A stretch of DNA of 64,000 nt from Cylindrobasidium torrendii FP15055 ss-10 (Eukaryota > Basidiomycota > Agaricomycetes > Agaricales > Physalacriaceae), in NCBI GenBank assembly GCA_000934385.1, contig KN880502.1:1-64000 (forward strand), written 5' to 3'. Shown here piece by piece: positions 35,205 through 45,603 of this stretch. The notes beneath the pieces were generated by a model, which worked only from the letters and a program-made list of their open reading frames with translations, did not search any database and was not told the DNA's origin. Each line of letters opens with the position of its first letter. Position 1 is the first letter of the stretch. Both the position numbers and the translations under genes were made by a program.

Positions 35205-36473
35205 CTACCGGCGCATACTGTATGCTGTCGACTCATTGGTGTCTGTGGAGTGTCGATTTGGATGGAATTCGATTACTTCTCGGTCCGAGTCCAATGGAGA
35301 AGTATCCATCGTCCACGACTCATCGGTGCGCGCTTTGCCTGACACAACACGCGCCAGAATCCATGTCGGCGAAATGCCCTACACAGGCGTCAGGACCGTA
35401 CTTTCTTGTGGAGATATTATGCGTCTTACCGTCACCGACAACAAAGCTGCAACAGCGTACCGTGTGCCCCAGCGCGGCGAGACGAGCACCATAATGGACG
35501 TCGTGAATATAACGATGGTGTACAGCGCAGAGGACTCCGTTACAACCTCCAGGACGTTTGCGTACAGCTTCACTGATTTTACTCCAAGCCGGTATACCTT
35601 GAAGATGCGTAGGGTGATGGCGATACTGCAGTAGAGTGTGATTACGATGGAACAGCCCAAGTAGATCCAGATGCTGATAGAGAGTTCGCCTATACCGAAG
35701 ACCAGTTCGTAGAGCTCAAGGCCATTCTTGTATTTCTTGATGGGCATCACTACAATAAAATAAACCATACCGACTTGCAATAGAAATATTAGCATAGGTG
35801 CTCGTCGCGGGAAGTTCACGTAAGCTTACCAGCAGTGGTGAAGACAAGGATAGCCGGAAACACAACAATCCTTTTGGCCTTACCAAAGACAACGAACGTT
35901 CGCCAGATCTAGCATATAATAGAAGTCAGACCACCCTCTATTTAGTAGCCACGATAAAGGCACAACGCACCAGGACTGAGTCCGTCAAGACGATATTCAA
36001 CTACAAAACACCTTCACAGAAGACGGAGAGACTAGGTCCTATAGTTTTCGTGCAAAGGTATGTCCCATCCCCGCCATTAGGCCCAAAAACGTCGTACAGA
36101 TTCTTCCAGTGGATGACAAAAACTGCTGTAACCAACAAGTACATGACTATCGCAATGATGAAAAACGTTGGATTGCGCTGTATCCTCGAGCGACGTGCGG
36201 CATATGCATCTGCAGGGAAAGTGTCTCAGACGTGGATTTTCAGACAAATCTGGTTTTACCTACCTGAATGTCCTGATTTCGAGCCTCCTCCCGTCCGCAC
36301 ACCCAAGGTGGTAGCTCTCCAGAACACGAAGGAGTATATAGCTATTGAAATGAGCAATCAAAGCGAATGGAAGACAGGTAGTGCACACCGTAGAAAAGTG
36401 CCATAAGCATGTGCGTATTTATCATCGTCTCCCGCTCGTGCGAGCAGTCCGCCAAGTCGTTAACGTTTGCCAT
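35205..36473 (-). pseudogene. seven-TM receptor-like gene, copy D, nonsense codon
   Basis: All six exons of the family can be traced, from DLADCSHERETMINTHMLMALFYG to the C-tail TDESWTMDTSPLDSDREVIEF, with good splice sites. In exon 3 the TM3 segment reads VFCEGVL, then TAG (36001-36003), then LNIVLTDSVL. The sibling copy E has GCC (Ala) at that codon. The stop truncates the protein after two membrane segments, so this copy is probably inactive. No other lesion was found. Two or more substitutions are needed to turn GCC into TAG, so the disruption is not a single sequencing slip. Stop readthrough is possible but unsupported. Confidence 0.78.
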
Positions 36474-36959
36474 TGTCCTGTCGTCTCCTTGTATTGCGCG
36501 AGATGAAGGGGTAGTAGTGATAATAAGAGACTGAGTGCAGTAGCGCTTAAATGCCATAGACTCCACATCGTTCAGGCAAGTGACACTCTCAGTACCCAGC
36601 TATTATTGTGGCAGTGACTAGTTTTGCCTCTCGAAGCGCCGGGCAGGGTGTCAGATGCTCACCTTGCTTGCAGTTTGGCTGAACGTGGAACGCGTTCAAC
36701 ATGTTCACTTGAGTAGTATGTAGCCCAATCAGATCGAAATCACAGCTGGTTAGACCGCTTGATGTAGCGGAAGTACATGGTCGAGGTATTTGGCGCGCAG
36801 GCCGTCACGTCCAGTGAAATGACCGAGTACGACTGAGTTAATTCTCGCGCCAGGGTTTCTTGTCCATTGTATGATACAGTAACTTGAAATATTGGTCCAG
36901 TGCATCGTCCAGTTTTTCATAGTCCTTTATGCATCAAGCAGTCTCATTTGCCTTTCTAG

Positions 36960-38245
36960 TCACACGGGTCCATCCTTTGGTTGTGGGGGGCCTACCAGCG
37001 CATATGCCGGCGAATCATTGCTTTCTGTGAATTGTCGATTGGGCTGGAACTCCATCGCTCCCAGCGGGGAAGAATCCACCGTCCACGACTCGTCTGTGCG
37101 CGCCTGACCGGACACAACACGGGCCAAAATCCATGTCGGCGAAATACCCTAGAATGGCTGTTAACATCGTGCGTTCTCGTGGAGATACTTATGGGTCTTA
37201 CCGTGACCGACAGTAAGACCGCCACTGCGTACCGCGAGCCCCAGCGCGACGAGATGAACACCAGAATGAAAGTGACGAGGACAACGAAGGTGTACAGTGC
37301 AGAGGACTCTGCTACAACTTCGAGGACATTTGCATACGACTTCGGAGATGTCCCTCCAAGCCGGCATATCTTGAGGATACGAAGGGTGATGGCTATACTG
37401 CAATAGAGGGTGATGCCCATGGAGAAGCCCAAGTAGATCCAGATGATGATAGAGAGTTCGCCTATACCGAAGACAAGTTCGTAGAGCTCAAGGCCGTTCT
37501 CATATTCCTTGATGGATGTCACTACAACGAAGTAAACAACGCAGACTTGCAATGGAAACGTCAGCATAAATGCTCGTCGCAGGGCGTTGGTGTAAGCTCA
37601 CTGGCGGTGCAAAGGACAAGGAAAGCCGGTAAAATAACAATCCTCTTGACCTTTCCAAAGACAACGAAGGTCCGCCAAATCTAGTGCATACAAACTGAAG
37701 TCAGGCTACATGCCACCCGGTGGCCACGGTTGACGTACCAGGACTGAGTCCGCCAAGACAATATTCAAGGCCAGAACACCTTCACAGAAGATGGAGAGGC
37801 TAGGACCTATAGTTTTGGTGCAAAGGTATGTCCCATCTCCGCCATTAGGCCCAAATACGTCGTACAAATTTTTCCAGTGGATCACAAAAACCGCCGTAAC
37901 CAGCAAGTACATGACAATCGCAATGATGAAGAACGTTGGGTTGCGCTGTATCCTTGAGCGATGTGCGGCGTATGCATCTGCGAGCAGAGAAGCTCAGACG
38001 TCAATTTTTTAGAGGGCTTGATTTTCCTTGTAATACCTGAGTGTCCCAATTCTAGGCCTCCTCCCGTCCGCACGCCGAGGGTGGTAGCTCTCCAGAATAC
38101 GGAGGAATAGATAGCTATCGTAATGAGAAATTGAAGCGCATGACGAAAAAAAAAGACAGCGCGAACCGTAAAAAAGCGTCATAAGCATGTTCGAGTTTAT
38201 CATCGTCTCCCGCTCGCGCGAGCAGTCCGCCAAGTTGTTCGCCAT
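36960..38245 (-). CDS. seven-TM receptor-like membrane protein, copy E
   Basis: An intact member of the minus-strand array. Exon 1 is MANNLADCSRERETMINSNMLMTLFYG. Exon 2 is AIYSSVFWRATTLGV.... Exon 3 carries DAYAAHRSRIQRNPTFF, TM2, DVFGPNGGDGTYLC and ALNIVLADSVL. Exon 4 starts IWRTFVVFGKVKR, exon 5 runs to LLSVT, and exon 6 is GISPTWILARVVSGQARTDESW to the end at 36960. Every join is in frame. A TTTAAATA run about 135 bp upstream could be the TATA element. Functional class as for copy A: a multi-pass membrane protein with receptor-like topology and unknown ligand. Nearest relatives are copies D and B. Confidence 0.82.
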
Positions 38246-38643
38246 GGTCCAGTCGTCTCCTCCTTCTGCGCGAGATACAAAGATGGCGATGGCAAGAGAA
38301 TGAGTCTAATTGTGCCATAAGCCCCTCTTTCTTTACGTCTTTGGTGCGGGTAATAGCTTTCAGTGTGCAGCTACTTAGCAATTTAAATACATTTCGGAAG
38401 TCGGGCGAGCCCGGACCTGATTGTCGCATTAGCAGAGGTCTGGGAAACCACCTGTGGTACCGGGACATGAGGATGCCTTGAAGAAACATTGGGGCGAGTG
38501 ATGCTTCGCCTTCGTAGATGGACGGTACTCGGAGAGTCCAATTGGCTAATACTACCGATCATGATGTGCAATCATAGTGACTAAGCACTGCAAGGCTACA
38601 TTGTGTCTTCGATGTTTTCTTCATTCTCGAGCTCAACTCATTC

Positions 38644-38930
38644 TTGTTTTCACAGACTGACTCCACACGAACATCCACGCCAACTCTCATTGGCGGTTAT
38701 GAAAGTGTCCGTATGCTAATACATAGCCGCAACACAGTCACAGACAGAAAGTGGCTCGCAGGTTACTTCTTGAATTGTGAGCACTGCCTCAGTGGTTGCG
38801 AGAAAAATGCGGTTGAATTCTCAGTCACTTCCAGCATCCTGACAGCACATCGCCGAGCGCACTCCGAGTCGGCTGTCGTTACTACCGCTAATGTGTGTAT
38901 AATAACTGTATACAGCTGGTAGATAATTCA
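38644..38930 (+). pseudogene. alcohol dehydrogenase relic
   Basis: Fragments align with the ADH at 24421-25788. LIGGYESV corresponds to [15 protein letters not shown] is identical, WLAGYFLNCEHCLSG corresponds to [15 protein letters not shown], and SAVVTTANV corresponds to SAVVTTAHV. The DNA around the last motif includes the intron donor sequence following GCTCAT in the intact gene. This is therefore a genomic duplicate, not a processed copy. A catalytic zinc ligand is lost (His to Tyr), and large internal parts are deleted. It lies between 7TM copies E and F. The rest of 38246-39080 has no gene. Confidence 0.75.
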
Positions 38931-39080
38931 AGACAGCTCCTTTCGTCGGGTACTCATACATAAATGATAGTGCATTGCCCTAAATCGAGCTCACAATCGG
39001 ATCGAAACATTCCTAAGAATCTTGACACACGACGAAAGGGTACTAAGACGCCATTGTTATGATTATGATCGAGGTATGTA

Positions 39081-40072
39081 CTAGGAGGTGTAGATAGGTT
39101 TCGAGTCGAATGATTTGCCAACCAGTACTGGGGACCTCGGGGGCGGGGTGTTGCCATCCGAATCCCAATCATACATGTCGGGCATATCTATCTCAAGCTC
39201 AGTCGACAGAGTCGTCCATAAATCGTAGAGCCCTTCGTCGTCATTGCACTGGTACATTTGCTTTGCTTTCAGTGCATTATCGAGTCCAACACAACAAGGG
39301 CAGGGCATTGACCATCTAGGAAGTCATAGATCGTTAAGAATTCGTACACTGGACACGGTGTATTGGAAGACGCTGACGCACCCGCAGCTTGCAAAACAAG
39401 AACTCCATCTGGTAACGGTGAACCAAAATTCAAAGCACCCAGCAACTACTTTACCTCATGGAGAACCCGCCACAGCCCGGGCAGACAGACCGCTGGCCAT
39501 CACACTCGGGACAACGCCAAGTATTTCTGAGCAGCGATGGAGTCATCTTCAAGACGTGACCGCGAAAATACGAATCCCATCCGTACTGCAGGCCTCGTCG
39601 CACCTTGGCCTTTTGGTTTTTAGTTTTCAGTGAACATTACACGCAGATTGAAACAAAAACAAAGACTACACACCTCTGCTGGTTTGTGGACCGCAAGCTC
39701 GCTTCCATGAATAACTATATCTCCGGCTTTGACCTTGTTTTCTTGGCCGAAAAATGTTGGGAAGATGATGGATGCAAATATTTGACGATCTTCTGCGTAT
39801 AGAACGGGCCTATTGAAGATGAAAGGGCGATATGCATCGATGAGCCCGCGACGGCTTGTCTGAAGAGGCACATCCAATGCGAATACAGCTGAATCCTTTG
39901 CGGCGGCATTGATTGTGACTTGAACGACCTCGTAGTAAAGTCCTTCCTCTATGTACAACTTCTTGCAAGTGGCAATGAAAGAAAACTTGTCCGCGGCCGT
40001 GAGGTGCGCCAGTATGAGGAGATGGATCTCAGTAGACAGCGTGAGGAGTGGTGCGGTGTCCATAGTGTTCAA
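39081..40072 (-). CDS. F-box-like protein with C-terminal CxxC motifs
   Basis: The N-terminus (LLTLSTEIHLLILAHLTAADKFSFIATCKKLY) has the L..L..E(I)...I...L...D......TCK pattern of an F-box. That motif docks to Skp1 in SCF ubiquitin ligases. Splicing adds exons with CPECDGQRSVCPGCGG and then MPCPCCVGLDNA, suggesting a small zinc-binding module, and an acidic C-terminus ending IYTS. Introns run from about 39670, 39474 and 39362. The middle part (PLQTSRRGLIDAYRPF) is not recognised. Small lineage-specific F-box proteins of this sort are common in Agaricomycetes. It is inserted between the ADH relic and 7TM copy F. Start at 40072 or, equally possible, at the ATG three codons later. Confidence 0.6.
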
Positions 40073-40295
40073 TTAGTTGGTCTTGATGAGAGATGAAAGC
40101 AAGAAGCAAGACGGACCTCTCGTGATGGCCATCATGCGCGATCGTGTGATCAGCGACTCAACTCCGCAGCACTCACTGAGAGCAGCACTCGCGAGAAAAT
40201 AAAGAATGTCCGTGTTATATTGCTAATGGATGAAGTACAGAAATTCAATGCCATATAAGTTAAGAGTATCCAAGCAAAATAGGTGTCTCGACGTC

Positions 40296-41535
40296 TTAAA
40301 ATGCGGTCCTTGTGTGCACAGGTGAATACGCCGCCATATCCTCGTTATGGTTGACATTGAACGACATCCTCTCTTGGGCCAGAGTATCGTCCGAATCTAA
40401 CGTCCAGGACTCATCTGGCCTCGACGATCCTGCTAGGACGCGGGAAAGAATCCATGTTGGACAGAGGCCCTTTATGGACGTCAGCAGCTTCGCTTGGCGC
40501 CCATACATGCGAAGGACTCACGGTCACCGAAAGTAGGATTCCTTCTGCTACCCGAGAGCCCCATCGCGCCGAGATGAATTTGAGGATGAAGGTGACGAGA
40601 AGAACAGCCGTGTAGAGCAAGGACGATTCAGCGACCATTTCCAACGCGTCCGAGTATCCGTATGGTTCTCCTGTGAGGCGACGAACATGTAGAATACGAG
40701 CAGTGATGGCAATGCTGCAATAGAGAGTCGTAAAAACCGACATGGCAATGTAAGCCCAAGTTATGACGCCTAGTGCACTCGCCCCAAAGACGACGTCGTA
40801 AAGAGCTGTGCGATTTCCCTTCATGTTAAACGAAAGCCTGACAGCGACAACAATGACAAATGCTGCAAGTTATGAGTATTTGTGAGGCATTCATAGAGAA
40901 CTGCCTGGCACCTGCAGCGGCTATGGTGAAGAGGGCCGGGACAATGACAATCTTCTTAGTCTTCCCGTAGACGACATAGGTCCGATATACCTAAGGAAGA
41001 ATATGAGTACTAGCTGGTCGGGGTGAGGCCGCACGAGCCATGATTGCGTCCGCAATTGCAAAATTCAAAGCAAGAACGGTCTCCAAGAAGATGGGAATCG
41101 AAGCCGCTGCTGCAGAGTCGCAAAGAAACTGACCATTGCCGCCATGTGGTCCGACGACATCGGCCACAGTCCGCCATTGGATAACGACGACTGCTGTGAT
41201 GAGAGCATACATGATTATGGCCGCGATGAAGAAGGCCGGATTTGTGTTGACTTTTGAGCGGCGTGCAGAGTGTATGTCTTGAGGAACTAAACCTCAGGAA
41301 TAATTCACCGACTCGTCGTATAGATTCGCACCTTGTTGTGTGTTGCCTCCTTTCAACAACTGGAAGCCTCGAGACATGGCTTGACAAAAGATGACAGTGT
41401 ACAGCCCTTCGCGCATAAGTATTATACTGAGAAGTCCTGGAAAACATTCGCACCGTACGTGAGAGTCATGGCCATCTCCGTATTTATCATGATTTCACGC
41501 TCCCGCGAGCAGTCCGCTAGGTTGTTCGTCGACAT
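40296..41535 (-). CDS. seven-TM receptor-like membrane protein, copy F (divergent)
   Basis: The most diverged member. The start MSTNNLADCSREREIMINTEMAMTLTYG and the exon layout match the family. Exon 3 has SIPIFLETVLALNFAIADAIM. Exon 4 starts VYRTYVVYGKTKK. Exon 5 has VFTTLYCSIAITARI and ESSLLYTAVLLVTF. Exon 6 is GLCPTWILSRVL with the DESWT tail and stops at 40296. The second exon (LYTVIFCQAMSRGFQ) differs strongly from the others. The third intron needs a GC donor (ATG then GCTCGT) to keep frame; every other copy has GT there. Either this is a GC-AG intron or the donor has mutated and the copy is failing. DVVGPHGGNG replaces DVFGPNGGDG in the loop. Confidence 0.65.
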
Positions 41536-42719
41536 CGTTTGGTGGCAAACGACCAGGGCAAGGAAAAAAAAAAGCGTAAAAAACAGAAGTGTGCCAGAAA
41601 GATGCGCGAGAAAGAAAAGAGCTGGAATAAAGAGTGGAGATGGGAGAGGAAGGGGTTAAATATGAAGATGTGAACCCTGTTTGTGGCTGACACGGCCATC
41701 CGCCGGTTTGGGGTGGTCTATCCTGTTCACCGCTATTTGTTTCATACATGGCGATCCGGGAGTGGAGCATACGCTCTCTGGAGCTTCCAATCTCACTTTC
41801 CTACTCACACGGGGGTATCCGCGACGATTGGTGCGTAAAACGGCGACTCGCGGACCACTAAAATGGGCATTGGGTCGGTGAGTCTGCCCTTCTATAGACC
41901 GACTTGGGCTCGGGCTTAACCAGAAGCAAGCGGGGATACACGATGAGGTCCATAAGGTTGGATGTTGATGGTCCGTTGATGAACGGAACACAATCCGAAC
42001 GCTGTCGATCAACCAAGACCGGCCTGCGGCCCGTTGACCGATCTGCAGTCTGCCTGCTGTTGATACGGAATTCTACGCGAAGAGCGAGTAATAGTCCTTC
42101 CATCCGCTTTATTTAGAATCGGTTTGCCCGTATTCGTTGATACGACACACCTCACAGCATGCTTTCCGCCATTTGAACCCACCCAGAGCCCACTCTCAGT
42201 CTAAGTATTTTGCATTGCTATATAAGACGTTTCAGTTGGAAATGGACAAGAAATGTGTACACCGCATTGCAAAAGCTCCATAGTCAATCTCATTTCGCCG
42301 TTTCATTCCGACCCCCGGAAATTCTGGGTTGGAGGCTGGCTGGAGTGATAATCAAACGAAGGGAAGCAGCCGAAGCTCGATTGTGCGCTGCCCGCCACCC
42401 TTTCACAGTAGCGCCGTCGCGTATCTCAATATCCCAGCCAGATCATAGGGATCCATTTTAAGAGGCGCCATTGTTTAGTAATGCCGAAAGTGATGGCCGC
42501 GATCAAGGCTGGTCCCGGTATGTAGAATATTGTCTATAATCGTATTCGCCAATGAACAACTTGTTCTGCAACAGATAATCAAAGTGGACGCGAGTTCTTG
42601 AATAAATCAGTCGTATAACTGCACATACGTTCATACATTGGTATACATAATACATGTTGTATTTCTCTGTTCAATAGATCGTTTCCTCCCATTCACCTCT
42701 CCCGACTTGCAGAGCCAAA
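41536..42719. other. intergenic region without a recognisable gene
   Basis: About 1.2 kb upstream of 7TM copy F and downstream of phospholipase D. It has an A-rich run near 41566 and a TATTTAA-like element near 41655 that may serve copy F. No coding structure is convincing. Confidence 0.35.
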
Positions 42720-45603
42720 CTAGATATAGATTGGAAGTGTCGGGTTAAGACCCTTCCACTCAGGACCCTCAACAAAGTCCTTTTCGTCAATCAAGAAGTC
42801 CTGTACACGGCACATCAGTGCACCATTATCAAAGCAACAGCAGCAAAAGACCACTCACCAAAGGACTCTCGACCAAGGCGCCCCGAATACCCGCCAGCTG
42901 CCTCTTCGCATCCTCCAACGACACCTCCGGAATTAAGTGGCCCGTCTTGATCTTGGGGACATACTCCTCGTACGCCTTCCAATCACGGACAAGGTTCGTT
43001 GGCACAGGCTTGAAGAGCGCCTGGAAAATCTGTCTGTTGCTGCGCGCCGTCTCGTTCCACAACGCCACCGTCTCGTCCGCCAGCGGGTCCTGCACCAGCT
43101 CGTCCTGCTCCGTCTGCGTCTCATCAGGATTTGGCGTTGGCGCAGGCTTCTGGAAGTCCTCGGGGTTCTGCGCAAGCTTGTGTGGGATCTGGGGCGGGAT
43201 GAGTCCAAGATGCTCGCGGTAGAGTTTGCGGCGGAGGGTGGCAGCAAAGCGGGCGGCCTGGTAAGGTCGTCCGTCCATGCGGGAGTCAATCATGTCTGTG
43301 TCCTCAACGACAAGCGCAATTTCAGAGTCTCCGTCACCCTTCTGGGAACGGTCGTTGATGTTGGCCGAGCCCATCTATAGAGAAGAGGAATCAGTTTAAT
43401 GATGGGACTATGAGGGTGACTGACTTACGATAACACGGCGGTCATCCACAATCATGAGTTTGGTGTGGATATAGAGCAGCTCGCTAACATATGCTGCCTT
43501 CTCTTCCTCCTCCGTACCACACCACTGCTCGTCCTGCAGCCCGGTAGTGTCTTGCAACATGTGCTGAACGACATTATCGCTGACATTGTCGTCGTCCGGA
43601 ATAAGATGGCTCGCTTTCTCCCACTGGCGTACAATACTCCTCGCCTCTTCCTCTGTCTCGGGTATCTTGACTGTAATCGTCTTCTGCTCTTTCTTCTTAT
43701 CTTTGGTCTCGACCAGCCCGGCACCCTCCTCGGATGGCAGCGCAATGGTCACCTCCGTCTGGTTGGCGTCCTGCTTGCCGATCCACGCACGCGAAAGCGC
43801 GACTTGGGCTTCATGGAAACCAACACCGGATTCCTGCTCCATTTGCTCAATATACGATTTGGGCGCATTGATTCGGTCATACGCCCGCAGGTGGTAGAAC
43901 CGAATGTAGTCGAGGCTGAGGGAACGTCAGTTAATGGTGCAAGAGGGAAATGAGAACACGTACGGCTCAATACCCTCGCGGCGAAGGCATTCGTAGATAC
44001 TGTCGCCACCACGGTTGATGGTGCGGTATTGACCGGCCATAATGTACTTGAGCGAGCTCTCCGCCTGGATGTCACCAGCGAAGCCAGGTACCTCGGGAAT
44101 GGCGATGACAACCTTGAACTTGGTCCCAGCCTGGTGAGCTTGGATGATACGATTGACCAACGCCTTTGCAATAAGGTTGACGACGGGACCGCCCTCCTTG
44201 GTCGCAGAGATGAAGAACTGATTCTCGATGTAAATATAGTGGCTGGCCTCGTTGATCAGTTGAATGTCTACACCAGCGTATTAGTGACAGTCCAAGGAGG
44301 AAAGATTTATCACGGACAAGCATTCTGAATAGAGTGCTCGGTGAGTACACCGTGGCTCCAGTCAGAGACACTGCGGCAGACTTGAACGCGGCAGGTCGGA
44401 TTGTGCGGCGCAGGATGATAGTTGTCTTCGTTGTCATCATCGTTCCGGCGGCGTTCGTCCTCCTCTCCAGCACCCAAGTAGGTGTGCCAGCGGTGGCGGT
44501 AACGCCTGCCAGTGTCTGACCAAGTCTCGCGTTTGGGATGCTGAACAATAGCCTCGTTCGGGGCGAACTCGACATCGTGGGGAAGGGCAAGCCATTCGAC
44601 CTTGCTATTTGCGGTCAGATAAAGGTCAAAGATGAGAAATTTTACACACGCTTCATCTTGATATTTGCGCTTCTTGATCTCGTTCCAACGCTCAACATAG
44701 TGCTGGGCAATGTCGAGCACGACAGGTCCAGTGAGTGTCATGTGTACATCGTGCCATGGCATCCTGGCGCTCTCGAGGTTGCTCAGTGAGTTACTTGCGA
44801 ATTCCTTGACCTCCTGGAAGTCCATGATACGGGCATTGTTGTAGTCCTGGCCCGGGAAGAGTGTGTGGGACATGTCTTTGGGATGGACATCGGCCAGAGG
44901 GTGGTTATGGGTGTCCCAGCGTCCGAAGCAAAGGTCCAGGCCGCCAATGCACGCAAAGTGGTTGTCGACGATTACGACCTTCTCGTGGTGGGACCAGAAC
45001 AGGGCAGTATCCTTGGCACCAATATGGTCGGGATGGCGCAGGCAGACAATATTTGGGTGGAGGTCCTCGAGCGCGTGCTTGGTGTGGGCTGAGCTCATCG
45101 TCATCGTCTGCGTGACCTCCTTGTAGACAATAACGTGGACCTTGACGCCCTGCTCGGCCTTGCGCTTCAGAATGCGATCCAGTCGCCAACGTTCGTGCTC
45201 AGCGGGTGGGCGGCGAAGGTACAGCTCTGGCGTCAGCCACCAGTCCAGGATGAATATCGCCTCCTTCGCGCTCTCCAGCAGCTCTGATAGCGCCCACATG
45301 TAGTCATGTCCATCGATATGCCTGCGAGAATGTCATGATGGCGGATCAGCGCAGCACTACTGCGACGCACCATTTCACAACATTGTTCTCGCGCTCGTCT
45401 GCAAAAGACTGGAAGCGATGGCTGTCATTGATAGCTTGACGAATCTCGTCCGCCTTTATTTCCTCAGGATCGTCGTGGCGGTGGTCGGAATTGACAAGGC
45501 CTATTGAAAGTAGGTGATGAACACGGCGTCATCCAAGCGACAAACTCTACTCACCAGCAATCTGCTCCTTTGCGTGTCCAAATACTTTCTCGACGAAGTC
45601 CAT
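42720..45603 (-). CDS. phospholipase D
   Basis: A PLD superfamily enzyme of roughly 820-850 aa without the PX and PH domains of yeast Spo14. Both HxKxxxxD motifs are present: SHHEKVVIVDNH near 44975 and IHTKLMIVDDR near 43450. Further family segments are ILDWWLTPELYLRRP, GGLDLCFGRWDTH, YIYIENQFFISA and MGSANINDRSQ. The start MDFVEKVFGHAKEQIA at 45603 leads through introns near 45552-45503 and 45375-45313. The C-terminus is LPIYI. It should hydrolyse phosphatidylcholine-type lipids to phosphatidic acid at membranes, a general role from the family. A charged insert (about 43610-43760) separates the second half. A copy of its last exon survives as a relic at 59552-59640. Confidence 0.92.
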
